A stretch of DNA of 64,000 nucleotides, from positions 1 to 64,000 of the forward strand of contig CACXCA010000015.1 of the NCBI GenBank assembly GCA_902766045.1, read 5' to 3'. Below, piece by piece: positions 28,617-38,177 of this stretch (position 1 is the first letter of the stretch; every line of letters begins with the position of its first letter). Source of the stretch: an uncultured Bacteroidales bacterium (lineage in GTDB: Bacteria > Bacteroidota > Bacteroidia > Bacteroidales > Paludibacteraceae). The notes beneath the pieces are model-generated. The model did not search any database and was not told the origin of the DNA. It saw only the letters and a program-made list of their open reading frames with translations. A program made the translations under genes and the position numbers.

Positions 28617-30683
28617 GTGTCCGTATTTAATCAAACAGAGCAAGATGAAGTCTCTTATATGAAGAGCATCATCAAAAGATTGGAAAAAATCATCACCAAA
28701 CTGGATGAAGTAATCAACAATAACGTAAAAGACCTACGCGAGTATAAGAACTATTTGTGGGAAAACCAATCCGAATTAGACCGTGCAGAAAAGAGTGCGG
28801 TTCGTCATAATGTCACCCAAGCCGTCTTGTCTAGTGAAGCTATCGTCGAACGGAAGAAACGAATCCGAAAAATGATTGAGATTCCCTACTTCGGAAGAAT
28901 CGATTTTCAAGAGGATAAGAAAGCAAACAGCGTGCCTATCTACATCGGAATCCACTCTTATTACGACACAGAAAAGAATGAAAACGTAATACACGATTGG
29001 CGTGCACCCATCTCCACCATGTTCTACGATTACGAAACGGGCAAGGCTCATTACGAATCGCCATCCGGAATCATCAACGGAACCATCAATCTGAAAAGGC
29101 AATACCGCATCCGTCGCTCCGTCATGGAATTCATGCTGGAGAGTTCCATCAACATTCAAGACGATATACTTCAGAAGGAATTAAGCAGCACATCCGATGA
29201 GCGAATGAAAAACATCGTTGCCACCATTCAACGGGAACAAAACTTGATCATCCGTAACGAAGAGGCTAAGACACTTATCATTCAGGGTGTGGCAGGTTCG
29301 GGAAAAACATCCATCGCACTCCACCGTGTTGCTTATATCTTATACCGTTTCAAAGGGGAAATCTCATCCAAAGATATCCTTATCATATCTCCTAACAAAG
29401 TCTTTGCCGACTACATCTCCAACGTCCTTCCTGAATTGGGTGAAGAGACCATTGAAGAGTGTGGATTCGAAGAACTAATGGATAAGCAGCTACAAAGCAA
29501 ATACAAATTTCAAACCTTCTTCGAGCAGGTGACCGAAATCATCGAGAAACATGATGAGGCATTCATCAACCGAATCCGTTTTAAATCATCGGTTGAATTT
29601 ATCGACAAAATGGATAAGTTCTTTTTGTACGTAGAGAACCATTGTTTTCAAGCGGTGGATATCAAAATCGGACGTATTCCTGTTCCTAAAGAATACATTG
29701 AAGAACGTTTCAAAGCATATCATCGTATTCCAATGCGCAGTCGATTCGAACCGATAGCGAAGGATATCATCCGCGAACTTCAACTCTCTGCTCCTAACTT
29801 AGAGTTGACCACAACCGACAAAAACAACATTAAAGCGGAGATTAAAAAGATGTTTTCTGGCAATAACGATCTTTCTCTCTACCAGTCATTCTACGAATGG
29901 TTAGGTCAGCCAGAACTTTTCAAAAAAGGGAAAAATCGACAGCTTGAATATGCAGATGTCGCACCTCTCCTCTATCTGAAGATAAAGATGGAGGGATTGA
30001 AAGAGAAACTTCCCATCAAACATCTCTTGGTAGATGAGATGCAGGACTACACTCCTATTCAATACAAAGTGCTCTCACTTCTCTTCCCTTGCAACAAAAC
30101 CATCTTAGGTGATGCCTTGCAATCTGTCAATCCATATAGTTCAACCAACTACATGGACATTCAGCGGGTCTTGGCAGGTGCTGAAGTGATGAAACTCTGC
30201 AAGAGCTACCGTTCATCCTACGAGATTACCAACTTTGCACAAAAGATCTCTAAAAGTCCAGATTTGATTGCCATCGAACGTCATGGTGAAAAACCATCAG
30301 TTCTCACCTTCTCATCTGCTAATGACGAATTAGAATACCTTCATACGTATGTTGGAAACGCACTGAAAGGCAATGGATCGGTGGGCATCATCTGTAAAAC
30401 AGAAAAAGAGGCGATTCAACTACACAGCATCTTGTCAGAACGAACCGATCAGGTATGCTTGTTGTCAAGTGAGAGTGCCGCCTTCTCCAACGGAATCATC
30501 GTAACCACAGCTCATACCGCCAAAGGTTTGGAGTTTGATGAAGTAGTGGTTCCTTTTGTCACCGAAAAAGAATACAACAACGAGATGGATCGCAGTCTAT
30601 TATACATTGCATGTACCAGAGCCATGCATAAACTGACACTGACGGCCACTAAGAAGGTCAGTTCCATACTCTCCGACAAATAA
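28617..30683 (+). CDS. HelD-like superfamily 1 (UvrD/Rep-type) helicase
   Basis: About 688 residues from a GTG start. A helical N-terminal arm (EVSYMKSIIKRLEKIITKLD) precedes the NTPase, as in HelD, which recycles RNA polymerase. Motifs: VIHDWRAPISTMFYDY, Walker A GVAGSGKTSIALHRV, motif II LLVDEMQDYTPIQY, LGDALQSVNPYSS (motif III) and VTTAHTAKGLEFDEVVVPF followed by LLYIACTRAMHKL (motifs V-VI). The R-A-P-I-S and long insertion between motifs Ia and II are characteristic of HelD rather than UvrD. The GTG at 28617 is preferred over the upstream TTG, which is in the promoter box; ATG 28659 would cut the helical arm. Confidence 0.85.
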   Translation: MSVFNQTEQDEVSYMKSIIKRLEKIITKLDEVINNNVKDLREYKNYLWENQSELDRAEKSAVRHNVTQAVLSSEAIVERKKRIRKMIEIPYFGRIDFQEDKKANSVPIYIGIHSYYDTEKNENVIHDWRAPISTMFYDYETGKAHYESPSGIINGTINLKRQYRIRRSVMEFMLESSINIQDDILQKELSSTSDERMKNIVATIQREQNLIIRNEEAKTLIIQGVAGSGKTSIALHRVAYILYRFKGEISSKDILIISPNKVFADYISNVLPELGEETIEECGFEELMDKQLQSKYKFQTFFEQVTEIIEKHDEAFINRIRFKSSVEFIDKMDKFFLYVENHCFQAVDIKIGRIPVPKEYIEERFKAYHRIPMRSRFEPIAKDIIRELQLSAPNLELTTTDKNNIKAEIKKMFSGNNDLSLYQSFYEWLGQPELFKKGKNRQLEYADVAPLLYLKIKMEGLKEKLPIKHLLVDEMQDYTPIQYKVLSLLFPCNKTILGDALQSVNPYSSTNYMDIQRVLAGAEVMKLCKSYRSSYEITNFAQKISKSPDLIAIERHGEKPSVLTFSSANDELEYLHTYVGNALKGNGSVGIICKTEKEAIQLHSILSERTDQVCLLSSESAAFSNGIIVTTAHTAKGLEFDEVVVPFVTEKEYNNEMDRSLLYIACTRAMHKLTLTATKKVSSILSDK

Positions 30684-30713
30684 GACCAATCATCAAAGCA
30701 TAAATGTTTCACA

Positions 30714-31574
30714 ATGGAAAAGATTATCAGCAAACTGGAAATTTATGATGTAGCCACAGGCACTCATAAAGTAATTAAATCATTCCCCTACCTAATCGAG
30801 GCACCCAACTGGTCACCCGACGGCAAGTGGCTTGTCTTCAACTCAAACGGTCGTCTTTATCGTTTATCATCAGATGGCAAAGGCGACGCACAACTGATCG
30901 AATCGGGCATTGCGCAGAAATGCAACAACGATCATGTTATTTCTTCTGATGGAAAAAAAATCGCCGTCAGTCACCACACCGCAGAAGATGGCAACTCCCG
31001 CATTTACATCCTACCGTTTGAAGGAGGCGAGGCAAAATGCGTCACACCGAATGGACCTAGTTACCTGCATGGATGGAGTCCCGACATGAAAGAGATGGCC
31101 TACTGTGCCTTTCGTGGAGAGGCTCATGTGGTTCACACAATGAATCTAGAGACAGGTGTTGAAATCGCCCATACGGAAGGGAAAGATGGACTTAGCGACG
31201 GACCAGAGTACAGTCCGTGCGGTCAATACATCTGGTTCAACTGGGTAAAGACAGGTCTGATGCAAATATGGAGAATGAAGAAAGATGGTAGTGAGCAAAC
31301 GCAGATGACCTTCGACGAAGATCTTAACGCATGGTTCGCACACGTATCACCCGACGGGAAACTAGTTGTTTACATAGCCTATCACAAAGGAGATTTGAAA
31401 CCTGACGAGCATTTGCCAAACAAGAATGTAGTTCTTCGACTGATGCCAGCAGAAGGAGGGACGCCACAAACGATTGCTGAGTTATTTGGCGGACAGGGAA
31501 CCATCAACGTTAATTCATGGTCGCCCGACAGCAAACAATTTGCTTTTGTCAGCTATCAAGTGGAAGAGGACTAA
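30714..31574 (+). CDS. Cytoplasmic TolB-like beta-propeller protein
   Basis: The 286-residue protein is built of PD40/WD40-like blades: EAPNWSPDGKWLVFNSNGRL, HVISSDGKKIAVSH, LHGWSPDMKEMAYCAFRG, SDGPEYSPCGQYIWFNW, FAHVSPDGKLVVYIAY and VNSWSPDSKQFAFVSYQ, so about six blades can be counted. There is no signal peptide, unlike TolB. Relatives in Bacteroidales are usually annotated as transporter or TolB-like proteins without a known role. It follows the helicase by 30 bp and a strong terminator ends it. Confidence 0.8.
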   Translation: MEKIISKLEIYDVATGTHKVIKSFPYLIEAPNWSPDGKWLVFNSNGRLYRLSSDGKGDAQLIESGIAQKCNNDHVISSDGKKIAVSHHTAEDGNSRIYILPFEGGEAKCVTPNGPSYLHGWSPDMKEMAYCAFRGEAHVVHTMNLETGVEIAHTEGKDGLSDGPEYSPCGQYIWFNWVKTGLMQIWRMKKDGSEQTQMTFDEDLNAWFAHVSPDGKLVVYIAYHKGDLKPDEHLPNKNVVLRLMPAEGGTPQTIAELFGGQGTINVNSWSPDSKQFAFVSYQVEED

Positions 31575-31600
31575 CGAAACGATCCGTAATCGACAGAAAC

Positions 31601-31645
31601 AAAAAAAGCATATTGCAACGGAATCGTAGGCAATATGCTTTTTTT
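31601..31645. terminator. Bidirectional intrinsic terminator
   Basis: A perfect 16-bp stem (31601-31616 with 31630-31645) closes a 13-nt loop and ends in seven T on either strand. It lies between the convergent propeller and gldA genes and serves both. Confidence 0.9.
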
Positions 31646-31663
31646 CATGCACGGTTAAACCGA

Positions 31664-32569
31664 TTATTTTGTTACGGTTCTGAAGACATCTTCCATTGAC
31701 CGTTCCTGTAATTTCAACGTTAGAATAACCTGTTGATTCTCCACTGAATGTTTAAAGACTTGTTCCCTAACATCCTCTTTACACATCAGGACAAACTGAT
31801 TCGAGGTAGATTGCTGAACATCCTCAACGCCCGGAATCTCTTTCAAGAAAGAAGCATCAGTTGGTTGTAGGTATTCCACAAAAATAGATAATCTATGATC
31901 TTGAACAGAAGAGAGCACCATCGTCTCCTTATCATCCACAGCCACTTTCCCTCTATTGATGATAATAACACGGTCACAAATAGCAGACACTTCCTGCATG
32001 ATATGAGTAGAAAGCATAACCGTTTTTTCTTTTCCCACCTCTTTGATTAAGTCTCTCACCCCCACAATTTGGTTAGGGTCAAGGCCTGTCGTCGGCTCAT
32101 CCAAGATCAATACATCCGGATTAGGAATCAATGCCTGAGCTAATCCCACTCTCTGTCGATATCCCTTCGAGAGCATACCAATCTTCTTTTTATACTCACG
32201 AGTCAATCCTGTCTTCTCAATCATCTCATCCACTCGTTCCCCAGCCGTCTTTCCTAATTTATATACACCAGCAATAAATAACAAATACTCCTTCACATAC
32301 ATCTCTGGGTAGATCGGATTATGTTCTGGAAGATACCCTATACAACGATGTGCCTCCAATGGATTTTTTTGAACATCTATTCCACAAACCTCTACACGTC
32401 CGCTATCCGGAGTCAGATACCCAGTTATAATCTTCATTGTAGTAGATTTCCCGGCGCCATTGTTACCTAAGAAGGCAACAATCTCACCCGTACCGATAGA
32501 AAAATTGATATCATTCAGTACCAATTGTTTTCCATAACTCTTAAACAAATGTTCAACTAATATAGACAT
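31664..32569 (-). CDS. gldA: ABC transporter ATPase, GldA family
   Basis: The 301-residue ATPase has Walker A GNNGAGKSTTM near residue 36, the Q-loop region IGYLPEHNPIYPEMYVKEY (typical of GldA), the signature LSKGYRQRVGLAQAL and Walker B LILDEPTTGLDP, followed by a C-terminal domain of about 80 residues. GldA pairs with GldF/GldG in gliding flavobacteria; Bacteroidales that do not glide also carry it. The permease genes are not next to it here, so the partner and substrate are unknown. rnhA lies 11 bp upstream on the same strand. Confidence 0.85.
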   Translation of the reverse strand: MSILVEHLFKSYGKQLVLNDINFSIGTGEIVAFLGNNGAGKSTTMKIITGYLTPDSGRVEVCGIDVQKNPLEAHRCIGYLPEHNPIYPEMYVKEYLLFIAGVYKLGKTAGERVDEMIEKTGLTREYKKKIGMLSKGYRQRVGLAQALIPNPDVLILDEPTTGLDPNQIVGVRDLIKEVGKEKTVMLSTHIMQEVSAICDRVIIINRGKVAVDDKETMVLSSVQDHRLSIFVEYLQPTDASFLKEIPGVEDVQQSTSNQFVLMCKEDVREQVFKHSVENQQVILTLKLQERSMEDVFRTVTK

Positions 32570-32580
32570 ATCTCTTTTTA

Positions 32581-33231
32581 TTATTTTCTTCCAAAATCAG
32601 CAGGTATCTCACCCCATGCATCTGTGTTCCATTTCATTATTACATTTGTGTATTCATTTGACTCCAACCATTTCTCTGCACGAGCAATCAGATCAAACAG
32701 CACCTTATTCTCGGCTGTTGGCTCTAACTTAGTCTTGCATTTCTTTTGGCGAACCCATGAAATAGCATTGACACTATCAGAATAAATAGGCAAGCATGAA
32801 TTTTTTTGTTTCAAGAAAGCCAATCCGTGTACGATGGCTAGGAACTCACCTATGTTGTTGGTTCCCTTTTCCAGAGGACCGACATGGAACAACTGTTGTT
32901 TACTACGCACATAAACACCTTGATATTCCACTTTTCCAGGATTTCCACTACAAGCCGCATCAACAGCTATAGCTTCCATTTCAGGTTTCAAACAAGGAAC
33001 ATTACTGATACACGTGCTCACCAAATCACTGACACGATTTACACGTCCTGCTTTCACGTAATTTTCATATCCACGCACAAAAGCAGCTTCCGCCTCCTCG
33101 TATCTCTCAAAAGCCTTGAACTTTGCATTAGGGAAGGTCTTCACCTGCTCCATACACTCATCCCACGACAAATAAATACCAGGCTTTCGTCCTATCCACA
33201 CCACATAAAATTTCTGTTTCTTTTGTGCCAT
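32581..33231 (-). CDS. rnhA: Ribonuclease H1 with viroplasmin-like N-terminal domain
   Basis: RNase H degrades RNA in RNA-DNA hybrids. The 216-residue protein starts with the caulimovirus viroplasmin-type hybrid-binding domain (KFYVVWIGRKPGIYLSWDEC, with FPNAKFKAFERYEEAEAAF). The catalytic domain follows: VDAACSGNPGKVEYQGVY with the first Asp, GTNNIGEFLAIVHGL with the Glu, and IYSDSVNAISWV with the second Asp. The final acidic residue is probably in NTDAWGE. It starts one base after the argE stop (TGATATG), so they are co-transcribed. Confidence 0.92.
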   Translation of the reverse strand: MAQKKQKFYVVWIGRKPGIYLSWDECMEQVKTFPNAKFKAFERYEEAEAAFVRGYENYVKAGRVNRVSDLVSTCISNVPCLKPEMEAIAVDAACSGNPGKVEYQGVYVRSKQQLFHVGPLEKGTNNIGEFLAIVHGLAFLKQKNSCLPIYSDSVNAISWVRQKKCKTKLEPTAENKVLFDLIARAEKWLESNEYTNVIMKWNTDAWGEIPADFGRK

Positions 33232-33232
33232 A

Positions 33233-34309
33233 TCAAGCAAACTTTTCGAACGTCATGCCATCCAACAACTCCACATAAGAAGCGATAGCCTCACGTATTT
33301 CATGTAAGTCGATATACTCATCTGCCGTATGTGAACGAGCGGAATCACCAGGACCGATCTTCAGGCTTGGAAAATGTAAAAAGGCCTGATCTGACAAGGT
33401 TGGAGAACCAAAGGTGGACATTCCCAACTCCAATCCGCGACGTACAATTGGAGTCTCCATTGGAATACCAGATGAAGTAAGACGATAGGAACGAGCCTTC
33501 ACTTCAGACTCAAGATTAACATCCAAGATAGAGAATATCTCCTGATTAGAATAACACTCATTGGAACGCACATCGATCACGAAAGAGCACTCGTCAGGTA
33601 TCACATTATGTTGAGTGCCTGCATGCACCATCGTCACAGTCATCTTCACAGGTCCCAGCGAAGGAGACACCTTAGGAAGCTGTGTGTTTTGAATCCACTC
33701 AATATCTTTTATTGCCTTATAGATAGCATTTACACCTTCATTGCGTGCCGCATGTCCGGATTTACCTCTCGCCACACAATCCACCACCATCAATCCTTTC
33801 TCAGCGATGGCCATCTGCATACCCGTAGGCTCACCTACTATGGCAAAATCCAGATGTGGCAATTCGGTCAACAACAGTTCCATACCATTCTTGCCCGACA
33901 CTTCTTCCTCCGAGGAAGCAGCAAATATCAGATTATAACTTTGTTTTTTCTTAGACAAAAGGAAAAAAGCATGAAGCAATGACACCAACGATGCACCCGC
34001 ATCATTGCTACCCAATCCATATAAACGTTCACCTTCCAACGTAGCTCTATGAGGTTCATGAGTCCACCCCACTGTAGGACGAACCGTATCCAGATGAGAA
34101 TTTAACAGTAATGTCGGTTTCGCCGGATCAATATCAGCACCCGTGATCCAAACATTGTTTACCACTCGATTGGTACTATACCCCATGGATTTTATATACG
34201 TCTGCAAATAATCTGCAACAGATTTTTCCTCTTTACTATATGATGGTATATCAATCAAATGTTTTAATAAATTGATAGCATCTTCTTGTGCTTTTCTAAT
34301 ATCATCCAT
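33233..34309 (-). CDS. argE: M20-family N-acyl-ornithine deacetylase
   Basis: A zinc-dependent deacylase of 358 residues from the ATG at 34309. Motifs: LLNSHLDTVRP with the metal His and Asp, GLGSNDAGASLVSLLHAF with the bridging Asp, AASSEEEVSGKNG with the catalytic Glu pair, VGEPTGMQMA, and a late His (DSARSHTADEYID). Bacteroidota use N-succinyl- rather than N-acetyl-ornithine in arginine synthesis, so the substrate may be either; argH is encoded 25 kb away. A TATCTTTG box (34337-34344) lies inside the longer open frame and supports this start. Confidence 0.87.
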   Translation of the reverse strand: MDDIRKAQEDAINLLKHLIDIPSYSKEEKSVADYLQTYIKSMGYSTNRVVNNVWITGADIDPAKPTLLLNSHLDTVRPTVGWTHEPHRATLEGERLYGLGSNDAGASLVSLLHAFFLLSKKKQSYNLIFAASSEEEVSGKNGMELLLTELPHLDFAIVGEPTGMQMAIAEKGLMVVDCVARGKSGHAARNEGVNAIYKAIKDIEWIQNTQLPKVSPSLGPVKMTVTMVHAGTQHNVIPDECSFVIDVRSNECYSNQEIFSILDVNLESEVKARSYRLTSSGIPMETPIVRRGLELGMSTFGSPTLSDQAFLHFPSLKIGPGDSARSHTADEYIDLHEIREAIASYVELLDGMTFEKFA

Positions 34310-34336
34310 AATTTTATATATCCTGAACTTTTTCTG

Positions 34337-34344
34337 CAAAGATA
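34337..34344 (-). promoter_or_regulatory. -7 box for argE-rnhA
   Basis: TATCTTTG on the minus strand matches TAnnTTTG, 28 bp from the argE ATG. A TTG at 34368-34370 lies 23 nt upstream, a little far for a -33 element. Confidence 0.5.
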
Positions 34345-34389
34345 ATTTTTTTTCACGACTTAACATACAATTAGAAACTCAGATTATCG

Positions 34390-34397
34390 TAATTTTG
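34390..34397 (+). promoter_or_regulatory. -7 box for the DMT exporter gene
   Basis: TAATTTTG matches TAnnTTTG, 52 bp before the ATG at 34449. It lies divergent to the argE promoter with about 45 bp between them. Confidence 0.5.
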
Positions 34398-34448
34398 CAT
34401 CTTCATTATGCGACTATTTTACAGCATAAAAACACAAAAAAAACTAAA

Positions 34449-35330
34449 ATGCAAGACAGAAAGATCCTATGGCATCTATTAGCCATCATCACAGTAATAT
34501 TTTGGGGAACAAGCTTCGTCTCGACGAAGATCTTATTAAACCACGGATTCTCCACAATATTAGTCTTCTTCATCCGATTTGTTTTCACATACATACTGCT
34601 CGTCGCTCTTTCTCATAAACGTTTATGGGCCAATAATCTCAAAGACGAGCTTGCTCTTCTCATCTGTGGAATCACGGGAGGAACACTCTATTTCTGGTTG
34701 GAAAACAATGCGTTGCTACACTCCCCGACCTCCAATGTATCTCTTATCGTTTGTACGAACCCCATACTCATTCTCATCACCGTCAGCATATTTTTCTCCA
34801 AGGAACGACTCTCATTCCGTCAAACAGTAGGATCTGTTTTAACTTTCCTTGGTATGATTCTGGTCGTCCTAAACGGGCACTTCAATCTGCATCTTTCACC
34901 CAAAGGTGACTTCATGGCACTTGGAGCCGCCATTGTGTGGGTTATCTACTCCATCAGCATACGGAGAATCAGTGATCAATACCCGACACTTTTCATCACA
35001 CGAAAAATCTTTTTTTACAGTGTTCTCACCACCCTACCGCTTATCGCACCGGAGCTTTCTGATATACCTTGGGACGCTTTCAAGGACTCCATCGTCATCC
35101 TTAACTTTCTATTGCTCACTCTATTTTCGTCCCTCTTTGGCTATGTGATTTGGAATATGGTACTAAAAAAACTTGGCACAATTTTAGCCTCCAACTATAT
35201 ATTCTTCATTCCGCTTGTCACCATGATTACGGCTGTCATAGCACTTGACGAGACCATCACCCTCTACGCTGCAATAGGTGCCGCAGCTATTATAATAGGC
35301 ATGATCCTAGCTGAATACAAAAAAGGATAA
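34449..35330 (+). CDS. EamA/DMT-superfamily exporter
   Basis: A 293-residue inner-membrane protein with ten predicted hydrophobic segments in two homologous EamA halves, beginning LLAIITVIFWGTSFVSTKILL and repeating near ALGAAIVWVIYSISIRRI. The motif FWGTSF and the C-terminal GTILASNYIFFIPLVTMI are typical. Substrate cannot be told from sequence; family members export amino acids or metabolites. The longer open frame (from 34272) includes the argE promoter region and is rejected. Confidence 0.85.
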   Translation: MQDRKILWHLLAIITVIFWGTSFVSTKILLNHGFSTILVFFIRFVFTYILLVALSHKRLWANNLKDELALLICGITGGTLYFWLENNALLHSPTSNVSLIVCTNPILILITVSIFFSKERLSFRQTVGSVLTFLGMILVVLNGHFNLHLSPKGDFMALGAAIVWVIYSISIRRISDQYPTLFITRKIFFYSVLTTLPLIAPELSDIPWDAFKDSIVILNFLLLTLFSSLFGYVIWNMVLKKLGTILASNYIFFIPLVTMITAVIALDETITLYAAIGAAAIIIGMILAEYKKG

Positions 35331-35332
35331 AA

Positions 35333-37060
35333 TTATTTGATTCCCTTTGCTTTGCAGATTACGTCGTAAGCTTGATTGATTTGGGTAATCTTTTCTGTCG
35401 CCTTTTGGATATCCCTCTGTGATGCGCCTATGCCCAGTCGGTCTGGATGATATTTCATTGCCATCTTACGATAACACTTCTTTATTTCATCATTAGAAAC
35501 ATTTTCTGACACTCCAAGAATAGCATAGGCTTCACTCAATGAGAGACCAGTGCTTCTACGGCTCTGTTGCTGTTGTCTCTGCTGTTGTTGCTGTTGATCT
35601 TGCCAGTCCTGCCAATGTTGCTGTCTCTTCTGGTACTTATCTTGTTTGTTTGACGAATTATAATTGAAGCCACCTCCATATCCTCCATTTGTATTAGCAC
35701 TCTTCTTGGATGAATCGGATTGTTTCTGTTTCTTTTGCTGTTTAAGATACAACTCTTCAATCTGTTTCCATGCGGATTCTCTTCTTTCTGCAAATGAATA
35801 GCCATAAGGGAATCCCTCAAAACTTCCTCCAGAATATTTATCATTCCATTCAACATTATACTCTTTACATAATTGTTGGAATTCACTTTCCGAAAGTCCA
35901 GCATAAAAGCTACAAACCGACAAGAAAGATAACTCTGGATAGATGATCCCATCCTCAGCATTTGCCACATCAAACATCACCTTGATAAATTTCTTTCTCT
36001 CATCCAGACTAATCATGCTCAAATAATCAATTGCCTGATAAGCCGTTCTTTTCAGATTATTACCAAGCAGAGAGTAGATCTTTTCAAATGATAACGAGAG
36101 TTTATTTGCGCCTGATTCCTTTTCTATTCTTTTAAGATAAGCATACGCAACCTCATTTTCTTTCTCCGAAGCAAATCCAGAAACAGTTGCCATATACTTC
36201 AACAATATAATCAATGCCTTATATTTCTCCAACGACTTATACTGTTCAAGGAATTCTTTTTGTAATGTGCTATCAACTCGGATCTTATTGATTAATGAAG
36301 CGATATCATCGAAATCAGCCCGTTGCATATTTGCTCTCGATAGAGTCAATTTCAAAAAATAACCCATTAACATTTTCTGCACAGAAGAATCCAACAGAAC
36401 AGCACCTTGGAAATACCTCAGATTATTTGTCTTAATAAGGTAGCTTGAAAAATTGTCATGAAGTTTCACATCAGGAAAATCTTGCATCAACATGAATCTA
36501 ACCTCTGTGTAGATATTTTCTGTAAAGTATTGTTTATTCTTACTCAAATAATAGCCTAATGCACGCACAAAAAGAGTTACACCCTTTGTACTACTAGTTC
36601 CCTGCGCTTTTCTACGTTTTTTATTTTGATTCTGTTGCCCACCTCTCGCACTATAATTTTGCTCTGAAGAAGAACTACTTTCCGACTTCTTGTTTCCCTT
36701 ATAAACAGGAAAATCAATGAAAAATAGAAATAGTGCAACAAGTATGAACGGCACAAGCATAGTGGTGTTTCCCGTAGCAATGGCAATAAATATTTCAACC
36801 AACGCAATTGCAATCAACCAACCTTTAAATCTACGTTCTAAATCTTCCTGACTTAATTTTTTTTCTCTAAAGACACCTTCCAAAACCAAAAAGGCCAAAA
36901 AGATATACTCAATAAGCAACATCTTTTCATCAAAAATCATGGAGAATAAAAGCATAGCTCCTAAAGGGAATATCACTTTTATATCATCCGTCTTAAGTTC
37001 AAAATAGAGACAATATCCTATCCAACACACACCAGTCAATAATGTCAATAGAGCAAGCAT
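35333..37060 (-). CDS. Membrane-anchored J-domain protein with TerB-like domain
   Basis: The 575-residue protein has several N-terminal hydrophobic segments (about 1-125), a long helical central region, a TerB-like acidic stretch around residues 360-400 (FIKVMFDVANAEDGIIYPELSFL), a Gln-rich linker (QQQQQQRQQQQ) and a C-terminal J domain (AYAILGVSENVSNDEIKKCY) with intact HPD in KYHPDRL. This membrane-TerB-J order recalls DjlA, a DnaK co-chaperone, though DjlA is shorter. It would present clients to DnaK at the inner membrane. The DMT gene ends just three bases before on the opposite strand. Confidence 0.85.
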   Translation of the reverse strand: MLALLTLLTGVCWIGYCLYFELKTDDIKVIFPLGAMLLFSMIFDEKMLLIEYIFLAFLVLEGVFREKKLSQEDLERRFKGWLIAIALVEIFIAIATGNTTMLVPFILVALFLFFIDFPVYKGNKKSESSSSSEQNYSARGGQQNQNKKRRKAQGTSSTKGVTLFVRALGYYLSKNKQYFTENIYTEVRFMLMQDFPDVKLHDNFSSYLIKTNNLRYFQGAVLLDSSVQKMLMGYFLKLTLSRANMQRADFDDIASLINKIRVDSTLQKEFLEQYKSLEKYKALIILLKYMATVSGFASEKENEVAYAYLKRIEKESGANKLSLSFEKIYSLLGNNLKRTAYQAIDYLSMISLDERKKFIKVMFDVANAEDGIIYPELSFLSVCSFYAGLSESEFQQLCKEYNVEWNDKYSGGSFEGFPYGYSFAERRESAWKQIEELYLKQQKKQKQSDSSKKSANTNGGYGGGFNYNSSNKQDKYQKRQQHWQDWQDQQQQQQRQQQQSRRSTGLSLSEAYAILGVSENVSNDEIKKCYRKMAMKYHPDRLGIGASQRDIQKATEKITQINQAYDVICKAKGIK

Positions 37061-37105
37061 ACTATCACAAGCGTTAAATGATTAAACTTTTTGTCACACC
37101 TAATA

Positions 37106-37126
37106 ATTCAAGGTGAGTTCTATAAA
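37106..37126. repeat. 21-bp interspersed sequence, copy 1
   Basis: ATTCAAGGTGAGTTCTATAAA matches the 21-mer at 59003-59023 in 19 of 21 positions. Here it lies 46 bp upstream of the J-domain gene start, in the same relative orientation as the second copy to rsfS. Confidence 0.5.
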
Positions 37127-37285
37127 TAAAGCATCTAAAAACAGCAGGGTGACACCCGACAGGCCCCCGAGCTTTCTGATGATTTACAAAATTAATAAAA
37201 TAATATGAATTTAAGTCTTCATGAAAAACCATGAGCATTTGCCTGAAAAAATCCATGATATATCGTTTTATATCAGAAAAATTCA

Positions 37286-37293
37286 TAATTTTG
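37286..37293 (+). promoter_or_regulatory. -7 box for the PepSY-like gene
   Basis: TAATTTTG matches TAnnTTTG, 23 bp before the start codon, giving a short leader. The 256-bp gap upstream holds only this box and the 21-bp repeat. Confidence 0.45.
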
Positions 37294-37316
37294 AAACCTA
37301 CTAAAACAATAAAGTT

Positions 37317-38165
37317 ATGCGTAAAAACACATTTTTGACCATATGGATTGCATTGATTGTTTCCTTTGGATTTACCTCATGCAACATCGAGAACAAGAAA
37401 GATCAGCTCCCCAAGGATATAGACATATTCCTCTCTGAGCACTTTCAGAATTGCGAAATCAGTTCCATAGACACGACCAAAACGCTAATGGACTTTGACA
37501 TCACACTGGATGATGGAACAGAGATTGAATTCACTTACACAGGGCAATGGGAATACATCAATCTAAGGAAAAATGACTTCCCCGCTTCCTTATTAGCCAC
37601 TCTTCCTAAACCGTTAACTCAATATCTCCAGGAAAACTATCCGGATAAGTCTATCCGAAAAATAGAAAAAAAATCTTTCGGAAGAAACGACTTCATTTAC
37701 AGGATTACTTTACAGAAGCCTAACGATATTGAATTACAATTCACCAAAGAGGGAGAAATCATAAGCGACGACCCTACAGGCAAACGGTTGCCATCCAATG
37801 CGTCTGTCTTCATAAAGAAACACTATCCAGACGAAATAATCACCTCTCTCATCAATGATGTTGATGGAGATTATAACGTCACACTCGAAAACAATACAGA
37901 AATCAATTTCGACCGGAAAGGAAACTGGTTTGATATAAAAACCTCTAAATCAAATCCATTCCCTGAAAGTTTCATGCAGCTTTTGCCTAAAACAATGATA
38001 AAATATATTGAAAAGAAATATCCAGAACAATATATTCGTCGGATTGAAAAGAAGAGTTATGGATACCGTGTGAAACTCAATAAACCAAACAATGTTGAGA
38101 TCTCGTTCACCAAAACAGGTGAATTTATGAGCATTGACTCCAAACCAAGTGACAACTTAGAATAA
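37317..38165 (+). CDS. PepSY-like domain lipoprotein
   Basis: A 282-residue protein with a lipoprotein signal (lipobox FTSC, Cys at about residue 22) and tandem PepSY-like (BLIP-fold-like, DUF2874) units. The unit boundaries show as repeated patterns: L-x-x-Y-L/I-x-x-x-YP-x-x-x-I-R-x-I-E-K-K-S, then a strand pair ending in E-x-x-FT-K-x-G-E. Such proteins are common in Bacteroidales, periplasmic or outer-membrane anchored, with no established function. It is 12 bp upstream of the sulfatase-modifying-factor-like gene, so the two form an operon. Confidence 0.8.
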   Translation: MRKNTFLTIWIALIVSFGFTSCNIENKKDQLPKDIDIFLSEHFQNCEISSIDTTKTLMDFDITLDDGTEIEFTYTGQWEYINLRKNDFPASLLATLPKPLTQYLQENYPDKSIRKIEKKSFGRNDFIYRITLQKPNDIELQFTKEGEIISDDPTGKRLPSNASVFIKKHYPDEIITSLINDVDGDYNVTLENNTEINFDRKGNWFDIKTSKSNPFPESFMQLLPKTMIKYIEKKYPEQYIRRIEKKSYGYRVKLNKPNNVEISFTKTGEFMSIDSKPSDNLE

Positions 38166-38177
38166 ACATATATACGA

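Noticed and set aside
37074-37286. A 70-codon minus-strand frame upstream of the J-domain gene
   Set aside because: Its end contains the 21-bp repeat and no domain is seen; treated as non-coding.
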